DNA of 43,018 nucleotides from Phoronis australis (lineage: Eukaryota; Phoronida; Phoronidae). Position numbers and translations under genes: made by a program. The notes below the pieces were generated by a model. It searched no databases and was not told the origin of the DNA. It saw only the letters and a program-made list of their open reading frames with translations. Of the stretch, positions 34,201-43,018 are shown piece by piece. Every line of letters starts with the position of its first letter. The stretch's first letter is position 1. The stretch covers positions 212,063 to 255,080 of the forward strand of contig NMRA01000467.1 of assembly GCA_002633005.1 (NCBI GenBank), written 5' to 3'.

Positions 34201-37200
34201 TTTCCAAATTGCATTTACAGCAGCCTGCCCTAAAACTGACTGACTGTGTCCTTTTGACAAAACATCAAACTGTGGTAGAGGGTTTACTGTTAATACTGAT
34301 GGTAAGAATGACAAACTGACTTCGTTCTCATACCTCCCCAGGGAAGAAACATCTTCGGTGCCAGTGTCAAACTCCAGAAGTGGCCTAATTCGACAATGGA
34401 CGCGTATGTTACCACGCAGTTCCTTGAAAAAATAATTGGTTTCCACAACTTGAAATTTTAAATATAATTTCACATTTCTTTTAATTTGTAAAAGCATCAA
34501 ATAGAACACATCCTTGATATGAAGTTGATAATTATTTGTTTTTGGCTATAAAGAACTTTAAAAGCTTGCACTCAGGGTAAAAAAAATCTAATTTCTTACA
34601 TTTCCATAACTTAAAGATTATGTAGCACGAAAGCAATGATTACCATTTTCAAGTTGTACACTCAATGTTTTGACAAACTGCTGGCATTCCCAACATCAGA
34701 AGCCTCTGAATAATGAAAATACAAATGGTTACTTTCATCAGAAAATGGGTGATATGTTACCAACATGATAAGAATGTCAAATGGGTGATATGTTACCAAC
34801 ATGATAAGAATGTCAAATGCATACTCAGAACTCACCATTAGTGTATTGTGTAGTTCTCGACGTCTTCGTTTTTCCTTTGCATGCCTCTCCATTGCAGATT
34901 GTAAGGCAAGTTCTGTTTCCAAAAGTTTCTTTTGAATTTCTGACAAAATCAAAGTTAAAGTAAAGGTCTTTTTCCAGTTTGAGGCAGTTAGCTCGATATT
35001 TTTAGTTTTTGGAAGTTTGCTATTTTGAGAGTCCTTTTTGCACCAGTTCCGAAATACCTTACTAAAAAGCTTGATGTCATTTTAACCCTTATCCTGCGCT
35101 AGGCGAGGTCAGCTGACAAGCCAATTATCCTATTAAATGCGTCGGGTGTACTCAATCACCTATAGTAAGCTACGGCTAGGCTGCCCAAGGAGAGTGTACG
35201 CACCCCAGGACACTGGTGTTTTTCATTCAGAAATTGAGAAAGCCCCGTATGCTGTTTATATATATGAGCATGCGCATTCCACATTTCATAGTTTACTGTA
35301 CATTCTTCTGATTTACAACATATGGCTGTGGTGAGCTGTTACCGAGATATTTGAAAGTTTACGTAAGTTATATCGTGGCTGGTGCCAAACGTGGGAAGAT
35401 GATTGTTGACCAGTTTCTTGAGGAAGTCTTCATGGACACAGATAGTGAAAACGAGCTGGAATTGGCACTCGAAAGTGACGGTGACAGTGACAGGGAAACT
35501 AACACAACAGTCACAAGTAATGCAGATTCTATGGATTCGCATCTCAGTGCAATTCTGGAGGAGTTGAAGCAGAACTTGGAGGGGCCTACGACGATGCTTG
35601 GCTCACGCCCTTCACTCATAATACTGGGCCTGTGAAACATGATGGAACTTTCAGAACTAGATATTTTGTGACTTTTTCACAGAAAAGCTTCGTGTTTCAC
35701 GTTTTTGCACACCAAGGTTAACTTCAAAACAGACTTTAGCAAGCAACTGCACCAGTCATAAATTTGTAACCATGCAAAGTTGAGGTATGTTATATACTGT
35801 TCATTCTTGTTTGTAGGTGTGATGTTACAGACAATAAATCTGCTTTATTAAACATGCAAGTCTCATGAATTCCCTTTTAAAAATGCTTATTATGGTTATT
35901 AAGTTTCAGCTATAATGTTATCATGTGCTAAAACTGATAAAAAGGGTGTCCAGTTTGAAAGTTTATAAAATTATTTACACCAAGACTATGGTAAAGATAT
36001 GCATCAGGGCTCAACATTAACTTTTTAAGCCACTTGCCCGAACAACAAATTCACTTGCCCCAAATAGCACCGTGCATGTGCACACCTAGGTAATGTGTTA
36101 CTGTAGGGCTGCCTGCACTGAGCCTCCTCTTGTGTCGTGCATGCTTTGAGTTGCTATTTTTTAACGATTCTTCTTATAGAACATTTATTTATAAGGTGTG
36201 TCAAAACATTAGAGAGACAAATTAGAAGAGTAACTATGGTATCTGAACCATTGTCTCACGTTCACAGGCGCCGAAATGAAATAGGACATGAACTCTAGAC
36301 ACTTCTGTGTATTCATTAGTTTATACGCCCTCATGCATTAAACTTTGCTTAACCTGAATTTGAATTTTTGCTATCCGTAAAAATCTTGAACAGTTTTGGT
36401 CATCGGTACCTTGTATTAAATTAAAATCAAATTTTAACATATAATAATGCCACATATACTTTTATTTTCAATAAATAATTACATTTTTGAAAAATAGATA
36501 GGCCGCGAAAAAGTCACCCTTCAGAGCGACAATCCTGAAGACCGTATTCCTCTTCTTTCGGGAGTCGCCAGCGGGAGCCGGGAATTCATAAGAATTTCCT
36601 TTGGAATTCCCCCTAAATAAATACCAGGCCTTTAAAACTGCTGTGTAGTGTAGAAAATATGTGGTCAATCATTCACTTTTTAGCTTTTGCGCTTATCTGT
36701 ATGACTTACATCCGCCGACGAACACGGTGCTTCCAGCTCGGTACATGGGTAAACGCCGGCAAAAATCATACGTCATCCCTTGTTCACTGTCTCGCAGGCC
36801 AGGAAACCTAACGTCCCATGACGGAAACCATCCCCGCACTCTTTTCGTTTCATATTGTTGCTTTGATTCTTCCTGAACTCGTTTTTTTAGCATCTGGACG
36901 GCTTCCTTGTTTAGACGTTTTGCCAGAGTGCAGACGATCAGTAGTATCACGTGACAACTTATTCAGAAACTGCAGGGCACGTTCAGAGAATCGAAAGGAT
37001 TTGACCGCGGGTGTCATCTGTGCATGCTGCATCACACTCGTTCTATTTTCCTTTCGGTGCTCATTCGAAGACGGGAGTTTCTTTGACGGCCACACGAGCT
37101 TTTTTCGATGGTTTTTAGGCTTGTGTCGGGGTTCGTTACTTCGGAGCAAATGTCAAGCAGACAATCTTAGGATCTGCTTGCCTATGCGGCCAGCTTTTTA

Positions 37201-40200
37201 ACTTGCCCATCGGGCAAGTATTTTTCAAATTCCACTTGCCCGACGCAAAATCTACATGTACACGGGCAATCGGGCAACCGTTAGTGTTGAGCCCTGTGCA
37301 TATGGTGAAAATTTACAATAAATTCTGAACAACCTTCGTGCAGATTACTTTTATGTGAAGTGACATTACCCCTTCAAATTTCCAAATTAAAAGTGTTAGG
37401 TCATTAATCTGAGTGACCTTCATAACAGCCCAGTGCACAGCAGGAGTGGTGACCTACTTAGCTCAGCGCACAGGGAAAGTTGCCTGAATAGAGGCTTAGC
37501 AGAATAAGGGTTAAATGACTTGTATGCTGAACTTCTGAAATGTCCTAAAAATACAGCATGACATTTTGAATTGTGAACTGCTTAATTTTCAATACATAGT
37601 TGAAAGGAAAACAAATCAAAATGGCGTCATACCTGACATGGAATCATGATGTAGTGCAAACCATTTGTTGTGTTTCCCAACTTGATCCATTACGTCATCG
37701 CAGATTTCTAGGAACTGAAGGGGGATACCACTGACTTCCAAGTGCAACTCCTCATTATCCTGTCGGAGATCCTGCACAGCACAAACTTATATGCTTAAGG
37801 GTCGCCTATAACAATCAACTTTTTCAAAAGCGTATAAAACATGAAGGGGGAAGGCGGAAACCTTCCCAGGTAGAGACTGTACAACTCCGACTGACTGTTG
37901 ACATATAATAGCGACTAATCAGAATATATGCTTGAACTTTTACTTAATAGTCTTATCAAATGAGATTTTATGATCGTGTATTACTAAGGTATGAACCTTT
38001 AACAAAAATGTTGCAGAATCAAGTCGAGTTTTCCTTCCTATGCAAGAAGCTGTAAGGCCATCTAGTGGTTAGGCAGAGAACTAGCGCGAGAGAAGGGATG
38101 AACAGCTGATGAGTACACTTTTACAAATTTCTAAAAATGTTGGTGAAAATCATTTAATATATATGGGAAGAAATCCAACATTGTTGGAAGTACTCTTGAC
38201 AACATGGAGGAGTTCTGCCAAAAAGAGGACACAGTGTACAGGGATCAATCTAGAAAAAACGAGGCTGAGTCAATTGAGCTACAGGGCATCAAATCAATGA
38301 GCTAATACTTAAGACTTTGACCTACCGGTCACCTTAGTCGAATTTCTGTCCTTTTTCAATTTTGGGGTTATGGCATTTAAACACGCATGATTTCGTATAC
38401 TACCTCAGTATGTTACACAATTAGTGATTCATCTAAATAGCTAAATACACTTCAATTTAACCAAACACACATTGCAATATGCTAGACCCCATAGTGTTGT
38501 TGTTTTGATCAGCTAATCTGCATTGTAGTAGTATAAGATTTTGAATGCAATGTGTTTCATTCAAGACATCATGTGAAACTGTGACAGTCCCATTGGCTCA
38601 AGTTAAGCAATGGTAGCGCGTCAATCAAAGTTTTTGTGACAGACACGCTCTTAAAATTATACCTCAGTGTACCTTTTGAAAATGTTACTAATCATATCAA
38701 CAAATAAGCATTATCTCAGTGTTACCAGACGTTCATCATACAGCCTATCATACTGCAGTACTTGCTTTTAATCAAGTTTTAAATAATTCCATTAATCACA
38801 CACAAACTACATCAGACAAGCTGAGAAGATCAAATTGTTGGATTAAAAATGGGAGACGCTTTCCTTAAAAAATTAGCTGAAGGCACCGACAATCTGTTCT
38901 GGAAGGAAGTTTTAAGCGATGTTGTGCTCCTGTTTCAAATGTGTGACAAAAATGAAAATATTATTTACTCTCCCCTGTGGTATAATTCAAAGATTAAAGT
39001 TGGTAGAAAATCTATTTTCTACAAGACCTGGTATGAAAGGGGAATCTATCGTGTGTGTGATTTGTTTAATGCTGAAGGTTCTTTTATGTCATACGAACAA
39101 CTTTGTAATAGTTATAACTTTCAACCTCCAATACTAGAATTCTATGGATTAAGAAGTGCAACCTTTGCAGCGTACAGGGGTCTTAAGAATAGACAAGACA
39201 ACATCTTTTTACCAAATTTTCCAAATTATATGTATAAAATTTTACATAATAAATCACAAGCGGTAAATATTTATGACACCTTAGTACAGTCACTTCAGAC
39301 AGCTTGTAAGTATAAAAACAAGTGGTCATCTGAGATAGATATAAACGGTGTTATAAATAATGTAAATTTTAGTGACTCTGATTCATGGTGGAGAAAAGTA
39401 AATAAACTCCCCTTCAATTGTACAAAAGATACAAAATTGCGTTGGTTTCAATACCGCTTAATTCACAGAATATTGCCAACTAATAGTTATTTACATAAAA
39501 TTAAAATAAAAACAAGTGATTTATGCTCTTTCTGTGGTGAACACAGTGAAACTTTTCTCCATCTGTTTTGGGAATGTCGTCTTGTCTCCGTTTTCTGGCT
39601 CCTGTTTACTGACTGGTTAAAACAAACATATCATGTAAATTTTCATGTGGACAAGATAGCAGTGTTTTTTGGGAAACATTCAGTCGGAAAATTGTAATAT
39701 TAATTTGCTGATCATGCTAGCAAAAAATTACATATTTAACCAAAAGTTTGTTAAAAAAATCTTAATTTCCAATTGTTCATAAACTTTATTAAATTACATC
39801 CTGAAGGAAATACGGTACTTGTTGAGTAATGATTTAATTTAATGTTATTTTTTGTAAACGATGTATAGTATATTGCTTGATTTGACTTGTAATTATCATG
39901 CTAGAGCAAAAAAAAATTGTTGGATTAAAATTAATGAACAATGGTGAGTTTTCTGGAGAAGACTCTCATTAAATGTTCACCTTGACTTGTTGCTGAATAG
40001 CCATCATCATTTGAACAGATCTCCTTTTCTCTGTATATTCAGCCTCAAACAGTCTCCTCCAGTGACCTGACTTTTCCTTCTGAGACTTCAACTCACTCTG
40101 CAGCTGAGCCAGTTTTAAGTAGAGCATTGCATTTTCAGTTTCCAATGCCACGATTCTCCGTTCTTTTTCCTGAAATAACAGAAGAAATGAGGAATGCAGA

Positions 40201-42451
40201 GCGTTGATATGCGCCCATGATTTTTTTGGTGCCCACAGCTGTGAAGTTAATTCAATAGGAATGTGAAAAATTATTTGCATGTCCAAGAGTGGAGTTGGTG
40301 TGCAAAAATTGAAGAAAGCTTAACCCTCCTACGTTTCATCACTTTTTAGTCATGGTTAGTCATGGTTATTCATGGTTAGTCATGGTTAGTGGTGAGTCTA
40401 GGATGAACTTGTCTTTGTATCATCATGAAATTTGTGCTCTAACTGTGATTTGAAACTTCAGTGTTTTTTGCATCCTCTAACTTATGTTTTAATTGCATAC
40501 ACTTCATTTGTAAAATTTTATAATGCCATGTAGGTAGCACTAGTAGTCACCAGCTTCTTTTTTGACAGATTATTTAATCATTACTGTTCTTCCTCCATGA
40601 GGTTGCATACATGTCATAACAAGTTATCGGAACTGGTGTCATTTCGTTACAAGTTTTTAATATTTTAACACCAGCAAACCAAACTTCAGAATAATCTCTG
40701 CAGTTGCGAAGATGGCTTCGTCTCCTGAGAGATGTCCCAAAAAATTAGGAAATGGTACATGCGTGTCTCGCGAACATACTGTTTTCAAAATGATGACAGA
40801 CTTTATTTTGTCACAAAAGGCAGAGAATTAGACAAAAAAATGACATTTATTAGATTGTCTTTTACTTCTATGGTTGTAACAGGCAAGGTGTCAGTTGACT
40901 CCCAGATTTTGCATGCACCCCCACCGGTCGTTAGCTCTACATGTTGATTTAGTTTCGCAACAAGGTGACGAGCAGAACTAACGAACATCAACACACTGGT
41001 ACCTAGCTGTACCACTGTGTGTTGAGCTCTGACAGACCTCGAAATTGCACACATGGGCAGTTCTGCTCGTCACCTCGCTCTGAAATTTGTATCAACATGT
41101 AGAGCTAAAGACTGGCAGGGGTGAAAGCAAAATCTAGGAGTCAACTGACACTCACGTTGCATGTTACAGCCGTTTAAGTGAAAACAATGATATAAATGTC
41201 ATTTTCTTACGTAACTCTCCGCCTTTTTGTAACAAAGAAAAATATGCCATTGTTTTGAAAACAGTAAGTATGCTTGTGACACACGCCATTTCCTAAATTT
41301 TCGCGACATCTCATTGGAGATGACGACAGCTTCGCAACAGCAAAATTTGTTCCGAAATTCAGTTTGCTGGAATCAAAATTCTAAAAATTTATAATTAATT
41401 GAAATCAGTTCCAATAATTTATTTTGACGTGTACACAAGCTCATGAAAGAACAAAAGTTGAATTACACTGCGCTTTCACGCGCAGAGAAATGAAGAATTG
41501 GCGAAACAAGAAACTGGCCAATAGGTGACGCGGTACTAGTATTTGATGGTGCCGAAACGAAAGCCAACGCAAAAGATCGCACCACAATTTTAGAATCGTA
41601 ATAATGGTAGAACAACAATTTTCCAACATCGTTAAATAATTTAGTTTACTCAAGGAAGAGTGTAGTATTTCAACGAGACTAATTTTGAGTCAGATTTTAT
41701 CTGCTCAACCCACAGCGGTGCAAAGTTGTATATTTACTATATAGGACTGACAGCTTTGCGTCAAGACAAGCTATGTCTATGCAGATGCGTCCGCAGCTTC
41801 TAATCGTCCCCAATACACTGCATTATAGTAGTAAATATATAGTGTACTGGGGAGGATTTGACAGGTGAGTCTGATGCCTGCTGGCCATTAGGTGACGCAA
41901 TATTTCATGGCGCCGAAAGCCGTCGAAGATCGCTCCACAACTTTAGCAGCAGAATAACGGTAGAACCACAGGCGTCCTCAGCTTCTGATCGTCCCCAATA
42001 CACTACATTATGTAGTGTATTGGGGACGATCAGAAGCTGAGGACGCCTGTGGGTAGAACGCCATTTTTTCCAACATCGTTAAATACTTTAGTTTACTCAA
42101 GGAAGACTGTAGTTTTTAATGACACTAACTTTGTGTAGGATTTTATCTTACCACCTTTTTACCCACATCGGTGCAAAGCTGTATATAATGTAGTAATAGC
42201 CGAGATTACCCGACCCGGGGATCGAACCAGCGACCCCCATAAAACCGGCAAGCGTGCTAACCATTCAGCTAATAGGCAATTGCCCGTTAGCGACTGAGTA
42301 GCTAACAGAGGCTCATATAATTCACCGGAAGCACATCTACAACAATAATACATGAATGAAAAAATGAATATTTCTATTTTACCCGAATTTCTGCCCCATA
42401 TTCTTGTGACTTTCTAAGGAATATCTCCAGCTTGTCTTCTGAGTTCGGCAT
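22213..42451 (-). CDS. KIF25: Kinesin-14 motor protein KIF25 (one exon broken at an assembly N)
   Basis: Exons in transcript order: 42451-42383, 40169-39981, 37771-37633, 34939-34836, 34422-34334, 33228-33186, 32053-32001, 29758-29684, 28958-28809, 27491-27330, 26942-26758, (broken exon, 23794-23628), 22900-22745, 22496-22213. All phases agree; without the broken exon the ORF is 565 aa. Residues 1-167 are coiled coil; 168 starts [14 protein letters not shown], the C-terminal-motor neck typical of kinesin-14. The P-loop GQTGSGKT is at 263-270, switch I is HEHSSRSH (385-392), and helix alpha-4 is [15 protein letters not shown] followed by [14 protein letters not shown]. The tail [19 protein letters not shown]... 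RARQVQRGP closely resembles human KIF25, a minus-end motor reported to limit centrosome separation. The frame stays open upstream of the ATG to an acceptor at 42489, so a further 5' exon is possible. A Ser/Arg/Pro-rich C-terminal tail follows. Confidence 0.88.
23298..23628 (-). repeat. 43-bp minisatellite, seven full copies and a partial, each with an exon end and donor
   Basis: Units start at 23298, 23341, 23384, 23427, 23470, 23513, 23556 and 23599 (cut by the N). On the minus strand each full unit carries AGTGAATGTGTCG|GTAGGT, the predicted 3' end of the KIF25 switch II exon and its splice donor. Confidence 0.93.
23629..23629. other. Single ambiguous base (N) marking an assembly break
   Basis: It is the only N I noticed in the window, at the junction between two different tandem arrays. 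It probably stands for an unknown length of missing sequence, including the KIF25 switch II exon body. Confidence 0.8.
23630..23757. repeat. 51-bp minisatellite abutting the N
   Basis: Two full copies and about half a third of a 51-bp unit beginning CTTGTCTAGAGCAATAATGA. It directly abuts N23629, where it meets the unrelated 43-bp array, so this looks like a collapsed or unresolved junction. On the minus strand the unit holds CTCTGCCACAG, an acceptor-like string. Confidence 0.85.
25289..25302 (+). promoter_or_regulatory. CTCF-consensus match in repeat monomer
   Basis: CCACTAGGGGGCAC fits the animal CTCF core consensus CCASYAGRKGGCRS at every position. Whether CTCF binds here is not shown. 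Confidence 0.4.
26484..26497 (+). promoter_or_regulatory. CTCF-consensus match in repeat monomer
   Basis: CCACTAGAGGGCAC also fits the CTCF core consensus fully. Related near matches occur in most monomers of the array. Confidence 0.4.
27702..28495. mobile_element. Non-autonomous DNA transposon with CAGGGCTGCCAAC termini (794 bp)
   Basis: CAGGGCTGCCAAC at 27702-27714 is mirrored exactly by GTTGGCAGCCCTG at 28483-28495. It is flanked by CCA on both sides, so any target duplication is only 3 bp or has decayed. It sits in the KIF25 intron between exons 28958-28809 and 27491-27330. An 84-codon minus-strand ORF (28062-27808, [20 protein letters not shown]...) lies inside; I do not recognise it. 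The termini resemble hAT elements. Confidence 0.65.
28809..28958 (-). CDS. KIF25: KIF25 exon with the ATP-binding P-loop
   Basis: It reads [20 protein letters not shown], then a species-specific insert ([19 protein letters not shown]), then [18 protein letters not shown] is the canonical nucleotide-binding loop with its Lys and Thr intact, so the motor is predicted to bind ATP. It has a clean acceptor (TTTGTTTCAG) and donor (AC|GTAAGA). Confidence 0.93.
29543..29592. repeat. 22-bp tandem repeat
   Basis: TTTATTGATTACCTTAGGTA is repeated with one change (29543-29564, 29565-29586), with a partial third copy, in a KIF25 intron. Confidence 0.85.
29884..31547. mobile_element. Non-autonomous TTAA-flanked transposon, T2/Kolobok-like (1664 bp)
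   Basis: AGGAGAATGCCACC at 29884-29897 is a perfect inverted repeat of GGTGGCATTCTCCT at 31534-31547, and both ends are flanked by TTAA (29880-29883, 31548-31551). TTAAAGGAG fits the TTAAAGGRR end described for T2-type elements of the Kolobok group. A TA duplication is an alternative reading. No transposase is seen; the 87-codon ORF at 29956-30219 is not recognised. Confidence 0.75.
33370..34040. repeat. Second block of the CTCF-like monomer family
   Basis: It has the same monomers as 24900-26640 (TGTCACTAGAGGGCACC at about 33390, AATTGCCACGGCTGCTAG, TTGCCAATAGGGAGCAC, TTGCTACTAAGGGGGTG), more diverged. Within it a 43-bp piece starting GAAGATCAACGTCAGCCTCG is exactly duplicated (33905-33947, 33948-33990). 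Confidence 0.75.
34743..34814. repeat. 36-bp tandem duplication beside a KIF25 donor
   Basis: Two identical 36-bp copies (34743-34778, 34779-34814) starting AAATGGGTGATATG. In transcript sense they begin 22 nt after the donor of exon 34939-34836. Confidence 0.92.
35086..37510 (+). mobile_element. Decayed piggyBac-like element carrying a nested insertion
   Basis: TTAA|CCCTTATCCTGC at 35082-35097 and GCAGAATAAGGG|TTAA at 37499-37514 give inverted repeats matching at 11 of 12 positions, with TTAA target sites, the piggyBac signature. Inside, an ORF at 35351-35635 encodes an acidic stretch ([19 protein letters not shown]), of the kind seen at piggyBac transposase N termini, then stops. No catalytic core is present, so the element is non-autonomous or internally deleted. 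About 1.3 kb of its length is the nested element at 36005-37296. It lies in the KIF25 intron between exons 37771-37633 and 34939-34836. Confidence 0.7.
36005..37296. mobile_element. Nested DNA transposon with CAGGGCTCAACAYTAAC termini (1292 bp)
   Basis: Left CAGGGCTCAACATTAAC and right GTTAGTGTTGAGCCCTG are inverted repeats with one mismatch. Subterminal CACTTGCCCG / CGGGCAAG hairpins occur at both ends. Flanking TGCAT (36000-36004, 37297-37301) is a 5-bp direct repeat. The termini are of hAT type, but the duplication is shorter than the usual 8 bp. Internal ORFs (such as 36818-37201) are not recognised as transposase. Confidence 0.75.
38849..39913 (+). mobile_element. 5'-truncated L1-type LINE insertion with target duplication
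   Basis: An intact 282-codon ORF (38849-39697) begins [18 protein letters not shown]. It has the C-terminal architecture of non-LTR retrotransposon ORF2: FWKEVLSD...SPLWYN...[27 protein letters not shown], and a CSFC...H...C zinc knuckle (zf-RVT). About 216 bp of 3' tail and an A-run follow. Both flanks carry AAATTGTTGGATTAAAA (38832-38848 and about 39914-39930), a 17-bp target duplication. Reverse transcriptase and endonuclease are absent, so it is dead on arrival. It lies antisense in KIF25 about 50 bp past the donor of exon 40169-39981. The ATG straddles the insertion junction. Confidence 0.88.
40351..40390. repeat. 10-bp tandem repeat (CATGGTTAGT)4
   Basis: Four consecutive units, the second with one substitution, in a KIF25 intron. 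Confidence 0.9.
40701..41340. repeat. 640-bp foldback (long inverted repeat)
   Basis: The left arm from CAGTTGCGAAG (40701) and the right arm ending CTTCGCAACAG (41340) are inverted copies of about 310 bp. Matches include GTCAGTTGACTCC, TTTAGCTCTACATGTTGAT and AGGTGACGAGCAGAACT, with small indels. They meet at CACTGGTACCTAGCTGTACCACTGTG near 41006. No transposase is present. It lies in the first KIF25 intron, so the transcript could form a long hairpin. Confidence 0.85.
41514..42190. repeat. Tandem duplication, copies about 367 bp apart
   Basis: Copy 1 (from 41514) and copy 2 (from 41881) share CTGGCCA(A/T)TAGGTGACGC, CCAACATCGTTAAATA, TTTAGTTTACTCAAGGAAGA and CGGTGCAAAG(T/C)TGTATAT in order. 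Copy 2 contains the palindrome at 41966-42052; a related, decayed hairpin lies at about 41796-41855 after copy 1. Confidence 0.8.
41966..42052. mobile_element. 87-bp almost perfect palindrome, probable tiny MITE
   Basis: Two 43-nt arms are exact reverse complements around a single central T (42009). The arm runs from CCACAGGCGTCCTCAGC to CACTACAT. GTAGAA lies on both sides (41960-41965, 42053-42058), consistent with a target duplication. Confidence 0.85.
42190..42275 (-). mobile_element. tRNA-derived SINE head
   Basis: On the minus strand box A TAGCTGAATGG (42271-42261) and box B GGTTCGATCCC (42228-42218) are both exact fits to the RNA polymerase III promoter boxes, with a T-arm-like GCTGG...CCCGG. 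The acceptor stem is not convincing, so I call a SINE/tRNA pseudogene, about 110 bp downstream of KIF25 exon 1 in its first intron. Confidence 0.6.
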
Positions 42452-43018
42452 ATTTTCGATTTTCCGCGTCAAAGCAAATGTAAACTTCCTGTACAGTAAA
42501 ATCATAGTAACAATAAGTGTTAAACGAACACCAGCGCCCCGGAAGCCACAGTAAGCCTTCGTTAGAAAAAAGTTGGCCTAAGTAAGTAAGTACGTGAGTG
42601 CGCGGTAAGTAGACCAAAATATAGGGGGCTCGAATTTTTGACGATGTTGACCTTTCACTGACAAAAAAGCGGGCCGGGAACTAAACGGCCGGCGGGGGTA
42701 CCATCTTCAGCGCTCTATATTGTACGAGCCCAGCACCCATTTGACGAAGTGGGCAAAAAGGTCCGCCTCAGACCCTCAGAGCCGGAGAAACAAAAAGTCC
42801 GAGAAAACGAAGCAAAGTCAAAAGTCCGACTCGAACTTTCGGCGAACGCACAATACAGCACTGACCGTGCCTCGTCATTTTAGTAAACGGTCCGACGGCA
42901 TTCCCAACCGTGAACTTGTTAGAGCCGGCACCAAAGTTAGGCTCATCTCTCGATCTCAAACACTTGATTCAGAGTAGAGTATCGCCGTGGTAAGGACACT
43001 GACTAGTCTGTAACTTGA
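42452..43018. other. KIF25 upstream flank and right edge
   Basis: An acceptor-like TTACTGTACAG ending at 42489 (minus strand) suggests the KIF25 start exon has a 5' partner further right. 42625-42662 is the second copy of the repeat at 12815-12860. An 85-codon plus-strand ORF (42720-42977, basic, unrecognised) is probably chance. No other feature is supported. Confidence 0.5.

Noticed and set aside
42720-42977. 85-codon basic ORF at the right edge
   Set aside because: No domain, no context and truncated view; chance is the simplest explanation.

Overview
The window is an animal nuclear genomic segment. It is AT-rich and intron-rich, with GT-AG introns, tRNA-derived SINEs, a non-LTR retrotransposon fragment, several non-autonomous DNA transposons and many minisatellites. 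Gene content (an axonemal CFAP74-like gene, a KIF25-type kinesin-14, a lineage-specific C2H2 factor) fits an invertebrate, possibly an invertebrate deuterostome such as a cephalochordate or hemichordate. That placement is inference; the sequence alone does not give the species.

Layout. (1) About 0.6-9.0 kb, minus strand: the first ten coding exons (414 codons) of a coiled-coil protein that I identify as CFAP74, a ciliary central-apparatus protein; the gene runs off the left edge. (2) About 9.0-12.1 kb: intergenic, between two divergently transcribed genes, with a partly duplicated segment. (3) 12.1-18.0 kb, plus strand: a complete three-exon gene for a 788-residue protein with two N-terminal helical motifs, a basic GGKRPGAGRP patch and three C-terminal zinc fingers. 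(4) 18.4-22.1 kb: intergenic, with a palindromic 26-bp tandem repeat. (5) 22.2-42.5 kb, minus strand: a complete-length KIF25 kinesin gene with 13 readable coding exons. One further exon, carrying the switch II motif, is broken at an assembly N. Its large introns hold most of the mobile elements. (6) 42.5-43.0 kb: upstream flank, no supported gene.

All exon joins were checked by reading frame: every phase in the three genes is compatible, which is the strongest support for the models. CFAP74 and KIF25 are both cytoskeletal (cilium and spindle/centrosome), but they are separate genes and nothing shows they are co-regulated.

The most unusual observation is that two unrelated exons (CFAP74 exon 10 and the KIF25 switch II exon) end inside minisatellites whose every unit contains the exon's last bases plus its 5' splice donor (6 x 58 bp and about 8 x 43 bp). 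In KIF25 the exon body is missing at the N, so the model lacks the DLAGSE-type motif. Other notable items are a GC-AG intron, an intronic repeat family carrying perfect matches to the CTCF core consensus, an 87-bp almost perfect palindrome, a 640-bp foldback and a nested pair of DNA transposons.
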